From: Cecembia calidifontis
Lineage (GTDB): Bacteria; Bacteroidota; Bacteroidia; Cytophagales; Cyclobacteriaceae
Direction: 5' to 3'
DNA: 64,000 nucleotides
NCBI RefSeq assembly: GCF_004216715.1
Contig: NZ_SGXG01000001.1
Coordinates: 1,612,001-1,676,000 of the forward strand
A program made the position numbers and the translations under genes. The notes below the pieces were generated by a model, which was not told the DNA's origin, did not search any database, and saw nothing but the letters and a program-made list of their open reading frames with translations. Below are positions 53,109 through 60,593 of this stretch, piece after piece; the first letter of the stretch is position 1, and each line of letters opens with the position of its first letter.

Positions 53109-55823
53109 ATGAAAAAAATCAAGTACCTCATTCCGTTTTTACTCATTCCGGCACTTTATCTATTTACTGCTTTTCAGAAAAAGCCGGGTATCTCAGAACT
53201 TACAGAAAAAATCATCTCCATGATGGAATTTTATGTGGATGAAATTCCCGAGGAAAAAGTTTTTCTCCACTTGGATAAAAACCTCTATGCGGCTGGAGAT
53301 AACATTTGGTTTTCTGTTTACATGACCGCAGGTAGTCCAGATGTCCCTTCTCCGCTCAGCAAGGTGGTTTATGTGGATTTGCTTGACAATGAGGGACGCC
53401 TGATGCAGCAGAAGACTGTGAAGATGGAAGAGGGTCATGGATATGGGGAATTAAAACTGGATCTTTTTACCCAGGAGGGGCTGTATCATATCAAGGCTTA
53501 TTCTTACTGGTTAAAGGGATTTGGGGAAGATGCGGTATTTCAGACAAGTATTCAGGTCTTGGATCCTTACAACCTGAAATTCCAGCCTTCCGTGACATTT
53601 GAAAAGAAAGAAAATGGCAATCAGGTAAATTACCTGGCCAAGATTTCTGCTTTGGATAATTCTTTGAGGCCCTTGGCGGGTGATTCAGTGCATTATGAAC
53701 TGATGAATAGGGACAAGACGATTCAGAAAGGCATTTTTATTTTGGACCAAAACGGTCAGCATGAGCTTGCTTTTGACCTTCCCACAGCTTCATTGAATCA
53801 GGTGACTGCCCTTGAATTGAAGCAGGTAGAAAATGAAGATTATGCCATTTCCCGAAAATTTGTTCTGCCTTTTCCAAGTTCCTCTATTGATGTCCAGTTT
53901 TTACCTGAAGGAGGAGACCTGATAGCAGGTTTCAACAATAAGGTGGCAGTCAGGGCGGTATATCCAGATGGTTCTCCGGTAAGGTTACAGGGTAAAGTAG
54001 CGTCGGGTTCGCAAGAGGTGGAATTCAGCACCAATGAATCCGGTCTGGCAGCATTTAATATTACTCCCCAATCAGGACAAAATATCACTGCTGAATTGCT
54101 TACTGATTCTGGGAAATTAAATAAATCCGTTGGTCAGGTGAAGACCAAAGGGGTAAACCTTGCAGTCGACAACTCCAAGGAAAGCCTGGTGAATATCCTG
54201 GTGCAGGCCAACAATTTCACGGAGATTTCCCCTTCAGGCGAAGGCCTCTTGGTCGTGCATGCCCGTGGAAGGATAGGGCACATGCAGATGATCAATCTCC
54301 AAAATGGGGTAACCGGTGCCAGGGTCAACAAATCCCAACTTCCAGCAGGGATCAATCAGGTGACCATATTTGAGCCGGGAGGAACACCTTTGGCCGAGCG
54401 TTTGATTTTTATCCCTGTGGAAAAGGAAGTTTCCTTAAAGCTGCAGGCAGATCAGGTCAATAGTCAGCCAAGAGGGAAAAACAAATGGAAGCTGTTGTTG
54501 GAGGGGGAAGCATTTGAAGGAGGGAATTATTCTGTTTCCATTACAGATGCCAACGAAAGTCCATATATCAACCAATCCCATATCATTTCCTATCTCAAGA
54601 TGGAATCTGAGTTGAAGGGCCTTATCCATAACCCCAAGCAATTTTTCGGTGAAAGCAGAGATGATGCAGGGATTGACCTGGTGATGCTGACCCATGGCTG
54701 GAGGAGGTTCAACTGGGAAAAGGTTTTGTCAGGGAAAATGGAGAATAAAAACTTTATCGAACAGGGTATCAATGTCACCGGTACTGTCAGTCCAAAAAAT
54801 GGAGGAAGGAGAGGTCTTTCGGGCGGGGTACTCAATGTTTTTTCAAAAGGTAAGGAAGAAGAATTCTTCGCTGTGGAATTCGGTGAAAACGGAAAATTCA
54901 TTCTCGATGACCTGGATTTTCAGGATACCACCCTGCTTACCATTTCAGCCTCTGATAAAAGGCTGAAGGAATTTGTAAACCTTGAGCTCGACCCACCTTT
55001 GTCTAAGTATATTTCATGGGAAGGCTTCAAACCCAAAGTGGGAAATTTTCAGATTTCACCGGTGATGCGAGATTACCTGCTTCAGGCTGAGAAAAGGAGG
55101 GCTGCCGAAGCAGCCTTTGGAGAAGTTAGGGAAATCAAGCTGGATGAGTTTGTGCTAAAATCTGAGAAAATTGATCCAAAAGAAGAGCAAATTGTCAGAA
55201 TGTACGGAAAGGGAGATGCCTCTCTTAGACCGGAGGATATCAGTGGATTTGAGGGTTTTCGGGATATTTTCCAATTACTTCAAGGTAGATTTGCCGGAGT
55301 TAGGGTTATACCGGACCCCATGGGAAGGCCTAGTATCACCATAAGGGGGGTAAGTTCTCTTCAGGCCGGTGGTCCCCCTTTGATATTATTGGATAATGTG
55401 CCTGTTGATATAAGTTTTGCCTCCTCCATCAGTCCCAGGGACCTGGCTTCGGTTGAAGTGTTTAAGGACGCATCTTCTTTGGCCATTTTCGGGGCATCAG
55501 GTGGCAGCGGTGTGATTGCCCTGTACACCAAGAGAGGAGCAGGGATTGGAAATGTAGGTGAAGGGGTCTTCAATTTGAGGTTTCCTGGTTATTCCTTAGC
55601 AAGGGAGTTTTATATGCCTCAATATGATAAGGAGAGCTCCCCTGCGCCGGACTTCCGGTCAACCTTGTACTGGAATCCCAAATTGGCCCTGAATGGGAAC
55701 AGTGCTGATATTGAGTTTTTCAACAATGATGTGGTACAAAAACTCAAAGTGGTAGTACAGGGTATGGACAAATTCGGTAGGTTGTCTTACCTTGAAAAGG
55801 AGATCAATTTAGCCAACAATTGA
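53109..55823 (+). CDS. MG2-like / TonB-plug domain protein without beta-barrel (904 aa)
   Basis: A signal-like hydrophobic segment (IKYLIPFLLIPALYLFTAF) begins the protein. Residues 40-150 resemble a macroglobulin MG2-type domain (EKVFLHLDKNLYAAGDNIW), followed by several beta-sandwich segments. A TonB-dependent receptor plug domain lies near the C-terminus (about 720-815; LQGRFAGVRVI, ITIRGVSSLQAGGPPLILLD and FKDASSLAIFGASGGSGVI), but no 22-stranded barrel follows. Such proteins are common in Bacteroidota next to small barrel proteins; the role is unclear. ATG 53109 is preferred over one at 53100 because it begins the signal segment. Confidence 0.85.
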   Translation: MKKIKYLIPFLLIPALYLFTAFQKKPGISELTEKIISMMEFYVDEIPEEKVFLHLDKNLYAAGDNIWFSVYMTAGSPDVPSPLSKVVYVDLLDNEGRLMQQKTVKMEEGHGYGELKLDLFTQEGLYHIKAYSYWLKGFGEDAVFQTSIQVLDPYNLKFQPSVTFEKKENGNQVNYLAKISALDNSLRPLAGDSVHYELMNRDKTIQKGIFILDQNGQHELAFDLPTASLNQVTALELKQVENEDYAISRKFVLPFPSSSIDVQFLPEGGDLIAGFNNKVAVRAVYPDGSPVRLQGKVASGSQEVEFSTNESGLAAFNITPQSGQNITAELLTDSGKLNKSVGQVKTKGVNLAVDNSKESLVNILVQANNFTEISPSGEGLLVVHARGRIGHMQMINLQNGVTGARVNKSQLPAGINQVTIFEPGGTPLAERLIFIPVEKEVSLKLQADQVNSQPRGKNKWKLLLEGEAFEGGNYSVSITDANESPYINQSHIISYLKMESELKGLIHNPKQFFGESRDDAGIDLVMLTHGWRRFNWEKVLSGKMENKNFIEQGINVTGTVSPKNGGRRGLSGGVLNVFSKGKEEEFFAVEFGENGKFILDDLDFQDTTLLTISASDKRLKEFVNLELDPPLSKYISWEGFKPKVGNFQISPVMRDYLLQAEKRRAAEAAFGEVREIKLDEFVLKSEKIDPKEEQIVRMYGKGDASLRPEDISGFEGFRDIFQLLQGRFAGVRVIPDPMGRPSITIRGVSSLQAGGPPLILLDNVPVDISFASSISPRDLASVEVFKDASSLAIFGASGGSGVIALYTKRGAGIGNVGEGVFNLRFPGYSLAREFYMPQYDKESSPAPDFRSTLYWNPKLALNGNSADIEFFNNDVVQKLKVVVQGMDKFGRLSYLEKEINLANN

Positions 55824-55839
55824 AAAGGTTTTTTTGAAT

Positions 55840-55874
55840 CCAAGAAGTCCCATTCTTGGGGCTTCTTGGATTTT
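55840..55874 (+). terminator. Intrinsic terminator between the plug protein and the barrel gene
   Basis: CCAAGAAGTCCC pairs with GGGGCTTCTTGG around a 6-nt loop, with one mismatch (T-G allowed), followed by ATTTT. It separates the two genes, leaving the following gene only about 15 bp for its leader. Confidence 0.8.
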
Positions 55875-55889
55875 CCTTATATTTAAGGT

Positions 55890-56357
55890 ATGAAAAAGCT
55901 GGCTTTTATTATTGTTCTACTGACGTATTGTTCTTTGGCCACAGCCCAGGAGCAAGGGGATTTTAGGGTTCAGATTGCAGGGGATTATAAACTTCAGATC
56001 AATGATTTTGGGGGAAATGCGGGTTTTGAGTACTTATTTGCCGATAGGTTTTCTTTTGCCCCCAGTTTTACGTATTGGTTTCCGGATATCGGAAGAAGCT
56101 ATAGCCTCAATGCGGATCTCAGGTACTATCTCACAGAAGGGATATCCCAGGTTTACCTGGTAGGAGGCTACAATAACCTTTGGCTCAATTTACAACCTGG
56201 GGAACCTGGTCAAGTGCTTTCCAGGGCAGGGGGTAATTTTGGGGTCGGTGCCTTTTTGGATCTATTGGATCAATTTGGGGTGGTGACTGAATTTAAGATG
56301 CAAAGCCAAAATACCCGTCAACCGGTGCTTAGAGTGGGGGTAGTGTTTAAATTGTAA
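55890..56357 (+). CDS. Outer-membrane beta-barrel protein (155 aa)
   Basis: A signal peptide (MKKLAFIIVLLTYCSLATAQ, cleaved after TAQ) is followed by alternating strands such as YLFADRFSFAPSFTYWFPDI and YLVGGYNNLWLNL, ending in the aromatic-terminated strand LRVGVVFKL. It is a small outer-membrane barrel of the OmpA/OmpW-like size class. It follows the plug protein, with which it may act, but a terminator separates the two. Confidence 0.8.
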   Translation: MKKLAFIIVLLTYCSLATAQEQGDFRVQIAGDYKLQINDFGGNAGFEYLFADRFSFAPSFTYWFPDIGRSYSLNADLRYYLTEGISQVYLVGGYNNLWLNLQPGEPGQVLSRAGGNFGVGAFLDLLDQFGVVTEFKMQSQNTRQPVLRVGVVFKL

Positions 56358-56358
56358 G

Positions 56359-56393
56359 CCATTTCAAAAAACCAAAAATATTTTTTGAAATGG
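56359..56393. terminator. Convergent terminator hairpin
   Basis: CCATTTCAAAAAA pairs with TTTTTTGAAATGG around a short AT-rich loop, providing A and T tracts for both strands. It sits between the converging barrel gene and rhomboid gene. Confidence 0.75.
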
Positions 56394-56407
56394 GACTTCA
56401 AAAGAGC

Positions 56408-57352
56408 TTACTTCTTGCTGAATTCGAAGAGTTTCCTTTTTTCCTCTTTGCTTAATCCATCATAGCCTTTTTCAGCAATCTTATCCAAGATTTGATCGAT
56501 TTCTTCTTGGGTTGGTGTGTTTGCGCTTGAAAAAGAAGAGGATTTCATATTGGATGCTCCTGATGAGGTATAACTTTCTGTCGTAGAGTAAGATTTTTTC
56601 CTGTAAGAGACTTTAACTTTTGGCTTTTTATCCAATAATCTTTCAAAAAACTGCCCAACTGCTTGTACGGGCCTTCCCCAGTCGTTTCCTTTTCTGAGCT
56701 GACTGATATAGAAAAACCCCAAAGCCGCCCCGCCCAAGTGCGCCAATTCCCCACCGGCATTGCTGCCTGCAGAATTAACAAATGCAATGATCACATAAAA
56801 AATGGCGATGTATTTGATTTTTACCGGGCCCAAAAGAATCAAATGAAAGGTTGTATTGGGGGCCAGCGTAGCCGCTCCCACCACGACTGCATAAACCCCT
56901 GCACTTGCCCCAAGCATTTTGGCCATAGGCAGTACGTCTGAGAAATAAGGGGAAATATTATACATCAGGACATACAACATGGCCCCGGCTATGCCTCCTA
57001 AGATATAGAGATTGGCCAATTTACGGCTCCCCAAGTATTCATGTACCAATAGGCCAAACCAATACAGGAACAGCAAATTGAAAAGGATATGAAAGAGACC
57101 TTCATGAAAAAACATGTAGGTGAACAGCGACCAAGGCTGCATAATAAATACGGAAAGATCTGCCGGCATCATCAGGTAGGCCCTGAAGCCTTCATAGATC
57201 TTTCCCGCTCCAGACAAAGTAAATACCACACGGAAGATGACCATCGCAAAAAACACAATGATGTTGATGGCCAATATCTTGTAAAGGCTATTGTTGTTTT
57301 GCCTGAATGCATTTCTCAAATTGTCCCAGAATCCTCCGTACATAGCTTTCAA
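56408..57352 (-). CDS. Rhomboid-family intramembrane serine protease with C-terminal extension (314 aa)
   Basis: The six-helix rhomboid core is visible, with the catalytic Ser150 in LGASAGVYAV and His204 in GGELAHLGGA. The GxSx motif reads GASA instead of the more usual GASG. The last ~90 residues are Ser/Thr-rich and end in a small domain (EEIDQILDKIAEKGYDGLS then KEEKRKLFEFSKK) found on Bacteroidota rhomboids. It cleaves transmembrane segments; substrates are unknown. Its start overlaps the stop of the second rhomboid (ATGA), so the pair is coupled. Confidence 0.9.
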   Translation of the reverse strand: MKAMYGGFWDNLRNAFRQNNNSLYKILAINIIVFFAMVIFRVVFTLSGAGKIYEGFRAYLMMPADLSVFIMQPWSLFTYMFFHEGLFHILFNLLFLYWFGLLVHEYLGSRKLANLYILGGIAGAMLYVLMYNISPYFSDVLPMAKMLGASAGVYAVVVGAATLAPNTTFHLILLGPVKIKYIAIFYVIIAFVNSAGSNAGGELAHLGGAALGFFYISQLRKGNDWGRPVQAVGQFFERLLDKKPKVKVSYRKKSYSTTESYTSSGASNMKSSSFSSANTPTQEEIDQILDKIAEKGYDGLSKEEKRKLFEFSKK

Positions 57353-58140
57353 TAGAAGTTGCGCCTATCTTTTTTCCAATACCATACCAATGCTGCCCCG
57401 ATCACCAGACCACTGAGATGGGCAAAATGGGCCACATTGTCAAGTGGATTATTGTAAATTACGTTATAAACTGTGTAAAGGCCATAAAATAAGACTAAAT
57501 ATTTGGCTTTTACCGGCATAGGTGGAAACAACAAAAATAACTGAGTGTTTGGAAAAAGCATGGCGAAAGCAATCAAAACACCAAATAGGGCGCCAGATGC
57601 ACCCACCATGGGGACATTCGCCTGCATTTCCCTGACAGACATCAGGTTGTCCTTTGCCCTTTGGATCAGGTTGGCATTGTCAGGATTTCGGTCGTAGGCA
57701 TCGATGAAATCATAAACCCCTTGCTTGAAAAAACCAGGATTATCTTTTACAAATTCCCTAAAACTATCCGGGTTGGGATTGCTGTAAAATTCAGAAATGC
57801 TGTTGTCCATTTGGTTCATTCTGTATGCAGTATATCCGGAATAGAGCAAGCCCGAACCAACCCCGCAGACCATCCAAAGGGTGAGGATTTTCTTCGGGCC
57901 CAGAAACTGCTCCAGAAGGGGGCCGAAAATGAAAAGGCCAAACATATTGCTGAAAAGGTGCCATCCATCTGCGTGCATGAACATATAAGTCAGGAACTGG
58001 GTCGGCATAAACCTGTTGCTATGGACATAATACAGTGCGAAAAATGCTTTCAGCTGTGGCATGAAAAAGGAAGTAACCACATAAACACCGATGGTGATCA
58101 GCAATAAATTTTTTACAACAGGAGTTAAGTTTCTGAACAT
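57349..58140 (-). CDS. Rhomboid-family intramembrane serine protease (263 aa)
   Basis: The canonical active site is present, with Ser182 in VGASGALFGV and His241 in AHFAHLSGLVIG. A long insertion between helices (about 100-170) contains a charged linker (NPNPDSFREFVKDNPGFF). It overlaps the first rhomboid by 4 bp and starts 3 bp after the mutL stop, forming one transcription unit with mutL. Two neighbouring rhomboids may form a complementary pair. Confidence 0.92.
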   Translation of the reverse strand: MFRNLTPVVKNLLLITIGVYVVTSFFMPQLKAFFALYYVHSNRFMPTQFLTYMFMHADGWHLFSNMFGLFIFGPLLEQFLGPKKILTLWMVCGVGSGLLYSGYTAYRMNQMDNSISEFYSNPNPDSFREFVKDNPGFFKQGVYDFIDAYDRNPDNANLIQRAKDNLMSVREMQANVPMVGASGALFGVLIAFAMLFPNTQLFLLFPPMPVKAKYLVLFYGLYTVYNVIYNNPLDNVAHFAHLSGLVIGAALVWYWKKDRRNFY

Positions 58141-58143
58141 AAA

Positions 58144-60024
58144 TTATCTGTTAAAAAAGGTTTGTATCTTTTGTAAATCGAGTTTGACAAAGGTTTTGTT
58201 TCCTGAAAGCCCATAATTTGGGTTTTGGCAGGAAAATAATTGGGCAACGATCGTTTCCATTTCAGCTGTGCTAAGCTTGGTCCCCCTCTTGATCGCAGAT
58301 TTTTTAGCCAAGGACCTTGCCAGATTTTCCCTCTTGTCTAGGGAAAGCTCAGACTTGAAATGTTTGTATTGTTCCAATAGCCCCTCAAAGAGTGCTTTTT
58401 CATTGGTGACCTGTACATCGGCCGGAACTCCCTGGATGAGCAAGGTATCTTTTCCAAATTCCACCAATACAAATCCCAGACTATGGAGTTCGTCTTTGAT
58501 GTCCATGACCAAGGCAAAATCTGCAGGTGCCAATTGAACATGTGGAGGGAAAAGACATTGCTGAGAGGCCCCCGAGGCTTGGGAAAGCTGCTTGGAATAC
58601 CGCTCATATAAGATCCGCTCATGGGCCACCTGTTGATCAATGATCAGCAGGCCAGTTGACATTTGGGCAATGATGTAGTTCAGTTCGACCTGAAAAGTGG
58701 TTCCGGTACTTTCTTCCGGCTTACTAAATTCGAGTGTAGGCCTGGAGAGTTCCTCACTGGCTTTAGAGGTAAATGTCAGAAAGTCTTTGTCTTCCTTTCT
58801 CGCTGTTTCCTGACTTATTTCTGATAGTCCTGAACCTCCTTCAAAAAGTCTTTCCCAACCCGAAACGGATTGTTTTTTGAAAGTAGGGTTTTGGAATGAC
58901 TTGTAGGATTTCTCTTTGGCTATGTCGTCAGGGACTAAGGTATTTTCCAGCTTGACCTCCTGTCTTTTTCCGCTATCATATTTCCAGTTTTCTGTAAAGT
59001 TGACATCCAGGGAAAAATCCAAGGCCGGGACCACATTATGGGCGCCAAGGGCCTGCTTTACAGCCGATCGGATGACGGCATATACCGTCCTTTCATCATC
59101 AAATTTGATTTCAGTTTTGGTGGGGTGGACATTGATATCTATGTGGCTTGGGTCTATCTCCAGGAAAAGCACATAAAAAGGATGCATGTCCGAAGGCATC
59201 AAACCTTCATAAGCATTGGCCACTGCATGGTGGAGGTAATTGCTTTTGATAAAGCGGTTATTGACAAAAAAGAACTGTTCTCCTCTGGTTTTTTTGGAAT
59301 TTTCAGGTTTCCCGACATAGCCCCGCACATTCAGGTGTGGTGTTTCTTCTTTGCAGGCCACCAATTGGCCTTGATAATTTTTTCCGAAAAGCCCCACTAT
59401 CCTTTGACTCAATTTTCCGGGTTGGAGGTTAAAAAGCTCCATGTCATTTTGGATAAAGCTAAATCCGATTTCAGGATAGGCAAGGGCCACTCTTTGGAAT
59501 TCATCTACCAGATGGCGCATTTCCACAGGATTGGATTTGAGGAAGTTTCTTCTGGCCGGAACATTGAAAAACAGGTTTTTTACCGCAATGCTTGTTCCTT
59601 CCTGACAGGATACAGGTTCCTGTTTTTTGACTTCAGAACCCTCAATCTGAATCAGGGTGCCCAGTTCTGCCCCTTTTTCTCTGGTCTTCATTTCCACCTG
59701 GGCTACAGCGGCTATGGAAGCCAAAGCCTCACCCCTAAACCCAAAAGTACGGATCGCAAAAAGGTCGGCAGAAGTCCTGATTTTGGATGTGGCATGTCTT
59801 TCAAAGCTCATTCTGGCATCGGTCATGCTCATGCCTTTGCCATTATCGATAACTTGGATCAACATTTTTCCCGCTTCTTTTACCAATACCTGAACCTGAC
59901 TGGCTCCGGCATCGATGGCATTTTCCATTAATTCCTTCAGGGCCGAAGCGGGGCGTTGTACTACTTCCCCTGCCGCAATCTGATTGGCGATGGCATCAGG
60001 AAGAAGTTGGATGATATCACTCAT
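58144..60024 (-). CDS. mutL: DNA mismatch repair protein MutL (626 aa)
   Basis: The GHKL ATPase N-terminus shows IAAGEVVQRPASALKELMENAIDAGA, then DNGKGM and the FGFRGEALASI motif. The C-terminal dimer domain contains IIDQQVAHERILYERY, where the endonuclease motif DQHA(x)2E(x)4E reads DQQV, so the motif's histidine is absent. Endonuclease activity may therefore be lost or altered, as in other Bacteroidota MutL proteins that I recall. The N-terminus is at ATG 60024, overlapping the upstream gene (ATGA). Its loss would give a mutator strain. Confidence 0.96.
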   Translation of the reverse strand: MSDIIQLLPDAIANQIAAGEVVQRPASALKELMENAIDAGASQVQVLVKEAGKMLIQVIDNGKGMSMTDARMSFERHATSKIRTSADLFAIRTFGFRGEALASIAAVAQVEMKTREKGAELGTLIQIEGSEVKKQEPVSCQEGTSIAVKNLFFNVPARRNFLKSNPVEMRHLVDEFQRVALAYPEIGFSFIQNDMELFNLQPGKLSQRIVGLFGKNYQGQLVACKEETPHLNVRGYVGKPENSKKTRGEQFFFVNNRFIKSNYLHHAVANAYEGLMPSDMHPFYVLFLEIDPSHIDINVHPTKTEIKFDDERTVYAVIRSAVKQALGAHNVVPALDFSLDVNFTENWKYDSGKRQEVKLENTLVPDDIAKEKSYKSFQNPTFKKQSVSGWERLFEGGSGLSEISQETARKEDKDFLTFTSKASEELSRPTLEFSKPEESTGTTFQVELNYIIAQMSTGLLIIDQQVAHERILYERYSKQLSQASGASQQCLFPPHVQLAPADFALVMDIKDELHSLGFVLVEFGKDTLLIQGVPADVQVTNEKALFEGLLEQYKHFKSELSLDKRENLARSLAKKSAIKRGTKLSTAEMETIVAQLFSCQNPNYGLSGNKTFVKLDLQKIQTFFNR

Positions 60025-60431
60025 TTGCGTCGTTGTCTTCTTAATCTAAAAAATACGACCAGTAGGGAAATGCCAGCTACTATGTAAAGGATGGTGTAAA
60101 TGGCTTCCGGGCCATAGTAAATGTACCCGAACAAACTGCCGATCAAGAGCACAAAAATGACCAATCTGAGCATTCCGGCACTTTGAAGAGGCGATGTATG
60201 TCTTCCCTTGATGCTACCTCCTGATGTAAATGCTCCTCTGATAGAAGATCCATGATAACCAGAAGCCTCAAGGGGTTCATTCCCGTCATAGGGGATTTTC
60301 CCTTCTGCCTGAAGCTCTCTTTTGATGCGAGCAGTCCTTTGTTCGATTTCTTCCTTTACCGGGTCATAATACCTCGGCTTGATATCAAACCTCATGGGCT
60401 GTGTTGTTCGGAAAATCTGAGGAAATTTCAT
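60021..60431 (-). CDS. Small membrane protein upstream of mutL (136 aa)
   Basis: The first 75 residues are charged and soluble (TTQPMRFDIKPRYYDPVKEE). They precede two membrane helices (LRLVIFVLLIGSLFGYIYYG at about 87-106 and IYTILYIVAGISLLVVFF near the end) and an Arg-rich tail (RLRRQRRK). Bacteroidota often have a protein like this next to mutL and rhomboids, but I do not know its function. ATG 60431 is preferred because the 34 codons upstream in frame lie in the divergent promoter region. It overlaps mutL by 4 bp. Confidence 0.65.
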   Translation of the reverse strand: MKFPQIFRTTQPMRFDIKPRYYDPVKEEIEQRTARIKRELQAEGKIPYDGNEPLEASGYHGSSIRGAFTSGGSIKGRHTSPLQSAGMLRLVIFVLLIGSLFGYIYYGPEAIYTILYIVAGISLLVVFFRLRRQRRK

Positions 60432-60593
60432 GGTTATGCTCAATTCAAATGGTACTCCTGACGTTAAGTACAAAACTTGCCCGTTGATCAAAATTGATCT
60501 TTTGGGAAATGAAATTCGTGTATGTTTGTACAAAACGATGTATATTCATACAAAGTTATTTTAAAAATCAAGCAATAAAAATTTAACTGGGAT

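Noticed and set aside
53109..56357. SusC/SusD-type polysaccharide utilisation locus
   Set aside because: The plug protein has no barrel and no SusD-like gene or glycoside hydrolase follows.
59038..59931. Long open frame (about 297 codons) antisense to mutL
   Set aside because: It lies wholly within a clear mutL coding sequence on the other strand, shows no domain, and reflects codon bias of mutL.
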